From JAXGPP01 sp964436865 (lineage in GTDB: Bacteria; Planctomycetota; Planctomycetia; Pirellulales; Thermoguttaceae), in the NCBI GenBank assembly GCA_964436865.1, contig CAYTFK010000191.1:1-13331 (forward strand): DNA of 13,331 bases, in the 5' to 3' direction. Positions within the stretch are counted from its first letter, which is position 1; each line of letters opens with the position of its first letter. The notes beneath the pieces are model-generated. The model saw nothing but the letters and a program-made list of their open reading frames with translations. It did no database searches and was not told the origin of the DNA. A program made the translations under genes and the position numbers. Below are positions 7,542 through 13,331 of this stretch, one piece after another.

Positions 7542-9830
7542 TCAGGGCGATTGCTTTTCAATCTTCGCCTCGGCCGCCGCGGCCTTTTCGGGCTCTTTCG
7601 CCTTGCGGAATCCCTCGGCGGCCCGCCGCCAGGCAGCGCGGGCCTGCTCGACACTGCCGGCCCCCTGATAGGCGTCACCGAGGTGATCGAGAATCACCGG
7701 GTCGGGTTCGTCGATGGCCGCCGCCTTCTCCAGTTGGATCACCGCTTCGTCAAACCGCCCCAGACGGAAGAGGACCCATCCCAGGCTGTCGAGATAGGCG
7801 GCGTTGTCGGGTTCGGCTTCGACCGCCTGAAGGATCATTTCGTGGGCCTGTTCGAGGTGCTTGTTCTGGTCGGCCCACAAGTACCCAAGGTCGTTCAGCG
7901 CCGAGATGTCGTCGGGATACTCGTCGAGAACCTGCTCCAGCCACTCTTCCGCCTCCGACATGTTGCCCGCCAGCACTGCCAGGTTCGACAGCACCAGCCG
8001 TGCATCCCGGAGCACCTCGCGGGCCTGGGGGGTGCCTTTCTCTTTTTCCAGGTCCTCGACCAGCTTCTTGTATTCGGCAGCCGCTTCGTCGCGCCGTTGG
8101 GCATGGTAGAGGATCCAGGGGATGCGGCTGCGAAAGCCGGGCGAATCGCCGTCCAGCTCAACGGCTTTCCTCGCCGCGGCGAGAGCCTCTTCGGTCTGGC
8201 CGTCCATCTCCAGCGCGCCGGCCAGATAGTAGTTGAACGTGGCCCGCTCTTCGGCGAGATCGGGATGGTCGACCGCGCGGCGGAGGACGGCGGCGGCCGT
8301 CTTGTACTGCTCGGCGATCAATAGCCCCAGGCCCCAGGTCAGCAGGACTTCGCCGGCCGTGTCCGGCTTCGCCTGGATCGCCAAATCGAAGAACTCGCCG
8401 GCGGCATCGAACTGCTGCGCCGACATGGCCACCAGCGCGGTCGCCAGCCGCCCGTGATACCCGAGATCCTGCGGACGGTCACGGATCAGGCTGCGGGCCG
8501 ATTCGATCAACGTGCGGACCAGCGGCTCGTCCTTAAGAATCGTCTCGCCGGCTTCGCCGAGCACATCGAGGCCGCCGGTCTTAGCGACCGCTTCGCCAAG
8601 CACTTCGAGTAATTGGACGTGCCGGCCGCTCTTGCGGTAGATCTCGGCGAGATTACGGTAGGCGGGCAGGGCGGGCACTTCCTCAAGCAGCTTGCGATAG
8701 AGCGTCTCCGCCTTGTCATACCGCTGGGCAATGAAGTACTGCTCAGCGAGAAAATAGGCCAGCGGCGCCCGGTCGGGATTCTCGGCGTGCAGCTTCTCCA
8801 GCCGGCCGATCAGTTCATCCTGACGGCCGAGATCCTTGAGCACTTCGCCCAGGAGCCGGTAGGGCGCCGCGGTGTCGGCCTTGAGCTTCCCGGCGAACGC
8901 TTTCTCCAGCCGTGGGAGGGCCTCGGCGGCCTTGCCAGTGCGGGCATCGACCTGGGCGAGGTGCAATTCGAGCAGGGGGGCGTCGGGCTTGATTTCGTGG
9001 GCCTTGCGGAATGCGACCACCGCTTCCTCGGGCCGCCCGGCCATGACGAAAGTCTCGCCAATCAGGTTGTAAGTGTCTTGCGGCTCGCCGAGGATGGCTT
9101 CGCGAACAGGCTGTTCGAGCTCGTACTTTTCCGGGTTGCCGAGCGCCTCGAGCACTTGAGCGAACCGCTCGGCCGCTTTCTCGTATTCCGCAGCCAATTG
9201 ATAGAGCCGGCCCATTTCCATCCATATGACGACGTCAGCGGCATCGGGCGACTCGTTGTTCCGCGCCGCGATCGCCCGTTCATAGAGCCGCACCGCCTGC
9301 CGCCAGTCTCCCTGTTCGGCGAGGAAGACGCCCAATCGCCGCAGAGCCAGCGGATCGGCATCGCCCAACTCGGCGATCTTCAGGGCGTAGCGCACGGCCT
9401 CGGCATGGCGATCGAGTTCCACCGCCAGGGGGACGATGGCTTCGGCAATGGTCGTGGCGTTGGGATCGAAACGCAACGCCCGCTGATAGAGCTTCAGCGC
9501 CCCGGCCGCATCGCCGTCCTGTTCCTTCACGCGGGCCGCCGAATAGAGGGCGAGCGCCTTGAGCCGGTCTTCTTCTTCCTGCGTTCGCGGGCGAGCCGGT
9601 TTGAGCACCTCGGGAACTTCGTCCAGGATCAGCGGCTCGGCATCCATCTCCGCAGGGGCGGCTGCCGTCACGGGAGTCTCGGCCGGAGCGGCGACAGGAT
9701 CAGCCAATGCGCCGGACGCTTCCAGAGACAGTGCTGCGACGATGATCGGCAGACAGCGCCGCGCCCATTGACGGGCGGCGGGAAGAAACGGGAAAAAGAC
9801 AACCAGACCGAGTATCCTCCGGGCAACCAC
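7542..9830 (-). CDS. Large exported tetratricopeptide-repeat protein
   Basis: The product has 762 residues from a GTG at 9830, preceded by a perfect AGGAGG at 8 nt. The frame is also open from an ATG at 9878 (778 residues), but that start has only a weak upstream match. Residues 1-43 contain two hydrophobic stretches (about 6-17 and 27-36) and end in the signal-peptidase-like site GALA-D. An Ala/Pro-rich linker follows (about 44-80), then tetratricopeptide repeats from about residue 92 to near the C-terminus, with typical W/Y-x-x-A/G...Y-x-x-A/L...A...P patterns such as GDAAGALKLYQRALRFDPN. The C-terminal repeats (about 640-745; NDLGYLWAD, AYLDSLGWVLFRLG) resemble those in many bacterial outer-membrane or periplasmic TPR proteins. 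TPR arrays bind proteins, so a scaffold role in the periplasm is likely. Partners cannot be inferred. It lies 69 bp after the endonuclease III-like gene on the same strand. Confidence 0.85.
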   Translation of the reverse strand: MVARRILGLVVFFPFLPAARQWARRCLPIIVAALSLEASGALADPVAAPAETPVTAAAPAEMDAEPLILDEVPEVLKPARPRTQEEEDRLKALALYSAARVKEQDGDAAGALKLYQRALRFDPNATTIAEAIVPLAVELDRHAEAVRYALKIAELGDADPLALRRLGVFLAEQGDWRQAVRLYERAIAARNNESPDAADVVIWMEMGRLYQLAAEYEKAAERFAQVLEALGNPEKYELEQPVREAILGEPQDTYNLIGETFVMAGRPEEAVVAFRKAHEIKPDAPLLELHLAQVDARTGKAAEALPRLEKAFAGKLKADTAAPYRLLGEVLKDLGRQDELIGRLEKLHAENPDRAPLAYFLAEQYFIAQRYDKAETLYRKLLEEVPALPAYRNLAEIYRKSGRHVQLLEVLGEAVAKTGGLDVLGEAGETILKDEPLVRTLIESARSLIRDRPQDLGYHGRLATALVAMSAQQFDAAGEFFDLAIQAKPDTAGEVLLTWGLGLLIAEQYKTAAAVLRRAVDHPDLAEERATFNYYLAGALEMDGQTEEALAAARKAVELDGDSPGFRSRIPWILYHAQRRDEAAAEYKKLVEDLEKEKGTPQAREVLRDARLVLSNLAVLAGNMSEAEEWLEQVLDEYPDDISALNDLGYLWADQNKHLEQAHEMILQAVEAEPDNAAYLDSLGWVLFRLGRFDEAVIQLEKAAAIDEPDPVILDHLGDAYQGAGSVEQARAAWRRAAEGFRKAKEPEKAAAAEAKIEKQSP

Positions 9831-9838
9831 CAGACCAT

Positions 9839-9844
9839 CCTCCT
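9839..9844 (-). promoter_or_regulatory. Shine-Dalgarno AGGAGG that sets a GTG start for the TPR gene
   Basis: On the - strand AGGAGG is a full match to the anti-SD complement and lies 8 nt before GTG at 9830. The upstream ATG at 9878 has nothing comparable. It could in principle be a chance GAG-GAT coding sequence. Confidence 0.5.
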
Positions 9845-9899
9845 GGGCACGACCGGCCGGCCCGAAGATCGAGGCCATGCCGCACCGGGCCGAAAGCTC

Positions 9900-10916
9900 T
9901 CATCGCGGTTTGCGTTTGGAAATTCCTGCCGGTCGCCTGGCCGATTCTTTCTTGCCGGCCTCGGCCCCCTCGCCGGCGGCTGACCGTTTTTTGGCCGCGG
10001 GGCGTTTCGGGCTGTCGGACGCTTCGCGTGTTTCGGCGCGCCCTTCATCAGCGGGCGGGGGAACGGGTTCGTCGGCCGACTTCTTTCCGCGCGGCGACTT
10101 GGCGGCCTTGTCGGCCGGCTTGTCTGCCGCCTTGTCGGTTGGCTTGGCGCGTCGGCCACCATCGTCCTTCGACGACTCGGCTGCCGCCTTGGGTTCGGCC
10201 GCCGGTTTGGATTCGGCTGCGTCCTCTTTCTTCGCCCGGCGTCGTGGCAGCCGCTCGGCGGCCTGCGGGCTGATCTCGACCAAAATCTCGCGAACACGAG
10301 AGGCGAATGGGTTGGCCACGAAATCGGCCGCCAACTGGTGAAGCAGCGAGCCGAACTCGACTCCCTTATTCTTGGGAATCGCCCGTTCCAGCCCAGCGAC
10401 GCTCAATTCTTTGGCTTCCTCCTCGCTGATCAGCTCCGTGATTTCGAGGACTTGCGCGGCGCCATGGTCGATGGGAATGGAGTGCCCTCCCAACGCCGAC
10501 TGGACGACATAGGCGACGGCAAACTTCGATACTCCGGTCAGCTTGCCGAGCTTCTCGGTGGCGGGGCCGAGGTTCAGCTTGCGCAATTCTTCGAGGTCGA
10601 ACGTATAGGTGGTTTCGAAGACGCTCTGCAAGACTCGCTTGACGCGGTTGGCCGCGGCGGCCGGATCGGGCACGCCAGGCATGACTTCGGCGAGTTCCCG
10701 CGCCGTACTGACGCGGATCTCATTCCAGTCGTAGAAGTTGTGCACCAGAGCGGCGAACGACTCCTCGGCCGCCTCGTAGGAGGCATTCTCCAGGCAGCAG
10801 GCAAAAAGCAACTGCTCCAAGACCGGCCGGCTCGAGTCGGGTGCGACCGGCTTGTAGTGCTTCTTGAGGATCTTGTGAAGCTTGACGAACTGCGACGACC
10901 GACTGGGTGCTGCCAT
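9900..10916 (-). CDS. Divergent HhH-GPD / endonuclease III-like protein with basic low-complexity tail
   Basis: Residues 1 to about 224 form a helical domain like endonuclease III: FACCLENASYEAAEESFAAL at 38-57, a helix-hairpin-helix-like segment L126-T-G-V-S-K-F, and the GPD-loop aspartate D150 in IPIDHGA. In E. coli Nth the catalytic Lys120 and Asp138 are 18 residues apart. Here the residue 18 before D150 is F132, with K131 next to it, so the glycosylase lysine appears replaced. The only cysteines are C40 and C41, so the C-terminal [4Fe-4S] motif is missing. Residues about 225-338 are a Lys/Ala/Pro/Glu-rich tail resembling histone H1-like sequences and probably disordered. It may bind DNA without base excision, or act as a glycosylase of the lysine-less kind. 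A GAGG element lies 11 nt before the ATG. The 251 bp leader region separates it from rbfA. Confidence 0.75.
   Translation of the reverse strand: MAAPSRSSQFVKLHKILKKHYKPVAPDSSRPVLEQLLFACCLENASYEAAEESFAALVHNFYDWNEIRVSTARELAEVMPGVPDPAAAANRVKRVLQSVFETTYTFDLEELRKLNLGPATEKLGKLTGVSKFAVAYVVQSALGGHSIPIDHGAAQVLEITELISEEEAKELSVAGLERAIPKNKGVEFGSLLHQLAADFVANPFASRVREILVEISPQAAERLPRRRAKKEDAAESKPAAEPKAAAESSKDDGGRRAKPTDKAADKPADKAAKSPRGKKSADEPVPPPADEGRAETREASDSPKRPAAKKRSAAGEGAEAGKKESARRPAGISKRKPR
10107..10142 (-). repeat. Three imperfect 12-bp units encoding the KPAD/KAAD tail
   Basis: On the + strand the units cttgtcggccgg, cttgtctgccgc and cttgtcggttgg follow head to tail. On the coding strand each gives four residues of the type (K/D)-x-A-D-like sequence within PTDKAADKPADKAAK. 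Such tracts probably change length by slippage, so tail length may vary between strains. Confidence 0.65.
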
Positions 10917-11104
10917 GGATGTGTCTACCTCAGGGTGCCGGATCGAGGGGGCGGCGCTCCGCGCCGGGGATCGCTTCGAGGGAGTCCCAAGTAATGGGGG
11001 AAACGAGGGGGCAATGAATCGGGCCCAATGTCCCGGTAGAGAACGTCAGGAGTGCTCCACAATCGGCCACGGAACAAAACCGTGTGTTCGCTGAAAGAAT
11101 CGTC

Positions 11105-11122
11105 TGCGGCCCGTCGGCCGCA
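11105..11122 (-). terminator. Candidate intrinsic terminator downstream of rbfA
   Basis: TGCGGCC and GGCCGCA form a perfect 7-bp stem with a 4-nt loop. On the - strand the stem is followed by GACGATTCTTTC, so the T-rich part is offset and interrupted. It lies 45 nt past the rbfA stop and would separate infB-rbfA transcription from the downstream gene. The weak U-tract lowers confidence. Confidence 0.35.
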
Positions 11123-11167
11123 TGGCCCGTCACCGCCTCCGTTGTCGGCGCTCGGGCTGTGGGAATG

Positions 11168-11623
11168 TCAATGCGGCGGCTCCTCTCCACCCGGTTCCTC
11201 GGCGGCGGGAGGCTCAGCCTCCGGCGACTGATCCTGCTCGTCGCCGGATTCAGTGTTCTCCGCGGGCTCGTTGGGCTCGCGGGGCAGAACCTCGGCCAGG
11301 ATTCGCGAGACTTCGATCGACTTCTTCACCCCCTGGTCGAGCACGAATGCCAGGCGCGGCGTATAGCGGAGATCGAGCCGGCTGGCAACTTTCGACTGGA
11401 GGAAACCGGCGGCGCTCTCCAGCCCGTGAAGGCTGAGCTGCTGCTGCTTGTCGTCGCCCATGATCGAGACGTGGATCTTGCTGTGCCGCAAATCGGCCGA
11501 GACCTCGACGAAGGTCACGGTGACATTGCGGATCCGCGGATCGCGAAGCTCGGTGAGAATGGCCATGCTCACCACTTCGCGAATGGCCTCGGCAACCTTG
11601 AGCACACGTCGGGATGAAGGCAT
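11168..11623 (-). CDS. rbfA: Ribosome-binding factor A with acidic C-terminal tail
   Basis: The 151-residue product carries the RbfA KH-like domain: RRVLKVAEAIREVVSMAIL at the N-terminus, ELRDPRIRNVTVTFVEVSADLRHSKI (here cut into two known blocks, DPRI and VEVSADL), and the C-terminal LRYTPRLAFVLDQGV block. RbfA binds the 30S subunit near the 5' end helix of 16S rRNA and is needed for its maturation and for cold adaptation. Residues about 112-151 form a Glu/Pro-rich acidic extension that typical RbfA proteins lack. The gene follows infB with a 132 bp gap, the conserved nusA-infB-rbfA order. The start has no obvious ribosome binding site, but the N-terminal motif places it correctly. The usual downstream truB is not present; a terminator-like hairpin follows instead. 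Confidence 0.95.
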   Translation of the reverse strand: MPSSRRVLKVAEAIREVVSMAILTELRDPRIRNVTVTFVEVSADLRHSKIHVSIMGDDKQQQLSLHGLESAAGFLQSKVASRLDLRYTPRLAFVLDQGVKKSIEVSRILAEVLPREPNEPAENTESGDEQDQSPEAEPPAAEEPGGEEPPH

Positions 11624-11755
11624 GGCAATGGAAACAACTGGGCAAGCCTGGTGATCGCTCGACGCGCGACGAATCCCCGCCGCGGAACGCGAGCGGCCGC
11701 ACGTTTCACCGCGGGGTATCAGGAACGCGTTTGCCGGCCGGGCCGGCGGGCCGCG

Positions 11756-13331
11756 TCAGAACGTCCGCGCGACCTCTTCGATTTTGTAGGCTTCCAGGAT
11801 GTCGCCCTCCTTGATGTCGTTGAACCCGGACAGCTTCATGCCGCATTCCAGGCCCTCGCGGACCTCGCGCGCGTCGTCCTTCTCGCGCTTCAGCGACTCC
11901 AGCGGGTAGTCACCGATAATGCGGTTTTCGCGGATCACGCGGACGCGGGAATCGCGGTGGATGTTCCCGGCCAGGACGCGGCAGCCGGCGATGGTTCCCA
12001 TGCGGCTGATATGGAAGGTCCGCTGCACCAGGGCGCGGCCGAGTTCGACCTCCTGCCGCTCGGGTTTGAGCATGCCTTCCAGGGCCGCTTTCAGATCCTC
12101 GCTCACCTGGTAGATGATGTCGTAGCGCCGGATCTGCACGCCGAGCTGATCGCTCAGGGCGCGAGCGCCTTCGTCGGCGACGACGTTGAAGCCGATAATC
12201 ACGGCGTCCGAGGCGTCGGCCAGATGGACATCGGCCTCGGTGACGCCGCCCACGGTCGCCTGGAGGACCTTGACCTGCACCTCCGGGTGCTGGAGCTTGC
12301 CCAGTTCCTTGCGGATCGCTTCGATCGAGCCGCGGGTGTCAGCGCGAAGGATGATGTTGAGGTTCTGCACATCCTCCTGCTCGCTGATCCGCTCAGAGAG
12401 GTTCTCCAGCGTGATGTGGGGACGGACGCCGCCGAGTTCGCGCTGGCGCAACTGGGCGGCCCGCTTCTCGGCGATCTGCCGCGCCTCGGTGATGTCTTCC
12501 AGGGCGTGGAAGCGGTCGCCGGCATTGGGGGCGACGTCGAGGCCGGTGAGGTTCACCGGGACGGTAGGTCCGGCGGCTTCGTGCTTGCGGTGCGGATCGA
12601 GGGTGTCGTACATCGCCTTGACGCGCCCGTGAGCCGCACCGCAGACCATCACGTCGCCTACCCGCAGCGTGCCCCGTTGGACGAGGATCTTGGCCACCAC
12701 GCCGCGGCCCGGCTGGACCTCGGACTCGAGGCAGACGCCGGAGGCGGGACGGTCGGGATTGGCCTTCAGCTCGTGGAGTTCGGCCACGGTGAGCAGGGTA
12801 TCGAGCAATTGCTCGATGCCATCTCCCTTCACCGCGCTGGTGCGAACCACTTCGACGTCGCCGCCCCATTCGCTGGGCAGCAGGTCGTTGCGAGCCAGCT
12901 GCTCCATGACGCGCTCGATGTTCACGCCCGGCAGATCGATCTTGTTGAGGGCCACCACGATCGGCACACCGGCGGCGCGGGCGTGGCTGATGGCCTCTTC
13001 GGTCTGGGGCATAACGCCGTCGTCGGCGGCGACCACCAGTACGGCGATGTCGGTGACGTTGGCACCGCGGGCCCGCATGGCGGTGAACGCTTCATGCCCC
13101 GGCGTATCGACAAAGCTGATTGCCCGGCCGTCTTTCTCGACCTGGTAGGCGCGAATGTGCTGGGTGATGCCGCCTTTTTCGTGGGCGGCAACGTCGATGC
13201 CGATGATGCGGTCCAGAAGCGACGTCTTCCCATGGTCGACGTGGCCCAGGAAGGTGACGATCGGCGGGCGCGGCAACAAGTTCTCGTCCGCGTCCGGTTG
13301 TTCCATGCGGCCGATCACCAGTTCCTCCAGG
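11756..13331 (-). CDS. infB: Translation initiation factor IF-2 (5' end beyond window)
   Basis: The frame is open at the right edge, so the N-terminal part, including the usual long variable and IF2_N regions, lies outside; 524 residues are visible. They cover the G domain through the C-terminal domains. The visible G-domain motifs are G1 GHVDHGKT (13223-13246), GGITQHI as switch I, G3 DTPGHEAF, G4 NKID and a G5-like SAVKGDG. The later blocks ILRADTRGSIEAI, GGVTEADVHLADAS, IYQVSEDLKAALEGML and a C-terminal SLKREKDD...LECGMKL segment are typical of IF-2 domains III-IV. IF-2 is a GTPase that brings initiator fMet-tRNA to the 30S subunit and promotes subunit joining. It is transcribed ahead of rbfA. 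All visible motifs are intact, so the gene looks functional. Confidence 0.97.
   Translation of the reverse strand, partial: LEELVIGRMEQPDADENLLPRPPIVTFLGHVDHGKTSLLDRIIGIDVAAHEKGGITQHIRAYQVEKDGRAISFVDTPGHEAFTAMRARGANVTDIAVLVVAADDGVMPQTEEAISHARAAGVPIVVALNKIDLPGVNIERVMEQLARNDLLPSEWGGDVEVVRTSAVKGDGIEQLLDTLLTVAELHELKANPDRPASGVCLESEVQPGRGVVAKILVQRGTLRVGDVMVCGAAHGRVKAMYDTLDPHRKHEAAGPTVPVNLTGLDVAPNAGDRFHALEDITEARQIAEKRAAQLRQRELGGVRPHITLENLSERISEQEDVQNLNIILRADTRGSIEAIRKELGKLQHPEVQVKVLQATVGGVTEADVHLADASDAVIIGFNVVADEGARALSDQLGVQIRRYDIIYQVSEDLKAALEGMLKPERQEVELGRALVQRTFHISRMGTIAGCRVLAGNIHRDSRVRVIRENRIIGDYPLESLKREKDDAREVREGLECGMKLSGFNDIKEGDILEAYKIEEVARTF

Noticed and set aside
8613..9983. 456-codon open frame on the + strand
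   Set aside because: Antisense to the TPR gene, whose periodic repeat pattern proves the - strand coding.
10930..11190. 86-codon - strand frame between rbfA and the endonuclease III-like gene
   Set aside because: It overlaps the rbfA end, has no ribosome binding site that I can see and reads like low-complexity non-coding sequence.
11734..11748. GC-rich palindrome-like sequence between infB and rbfA
   Set aside because: On the - strand it is followed by AAACGCG rather than a T-run, so it does not look like an intrinsic terminator, and GC-rich palindromes are common at this base composition.

Overview
The window looks like a chromosomal segment of a high-GC planctomycete, probably Pirellulales-like. 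This placement is by inference and rests on several hints: Tat-exported Gfo/Idh/MocA and hypothetical proteins, a sialidase-like propeller with a LamG tail, a protein with the 'RFSMRAMLMAV' membrane N-terminus followed by 'T-x-VTD-x-GL' leucine-rich repeats, and an endonuclease III-like protein with a long Lys/Ala/Pro tail. No rRNA, tRNA, CRISPR array, transposase, integrase or phage gene was seen.

Left half (1-6686), exported and accessory functions. The window opens inside a sialidase/BNR-propeller protein with a C-terminal LamG-like jelly roll (+ strand). It converges on a Tat-exported, His-rich protein of unknown function (- strand). From a divergent intergenic region of about 170 bp at 3212-3383, a Tat-exported Gfo/Idh/MocA oxidoreductase and a secreted two-jelly-roll protein run on the + strand as a probable operon. 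A small membrane-anchored protein with two leucine-rich repeats follows. The sialidase-like protein, the oxidoreductase and the jelly-roll protein suggest periplasmic or extracellular glycan processing.

Right half (6705-13331), all on the - strand and mostly housekeeping. In transcription order it holds infB (initiation factor IF-2, 5' end beyond the window), rbfA (30S maturation factor with an acidic tail), a probable intrinsic terminator, a divergent HhH-GPD/endonuclease III-like gene, a large exported TPR protein, and yebC. The infB-rbfA pair is the conserved core of the nusA-infB operon, but the usual truB does not follow. The strand switch at about 6690 separates the accessory block from the housekeeping block.

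No clearly new multi-gene system is visible. The points most worth a second look are the HhH-GPD protein, which keeps the catalytic Asp but has Phe at the Lys position and no Fe-S cysteines; the uncharacterised Tat-exported His-rich protein at 1697-3211; and the internal duplication in the secreted protein at 4621-5886. All intergenic stretches are shorter than 300 bases. The longest, 10917-11167, holds a candidate terminator and a short GC hairpin and nothing else that I can support.
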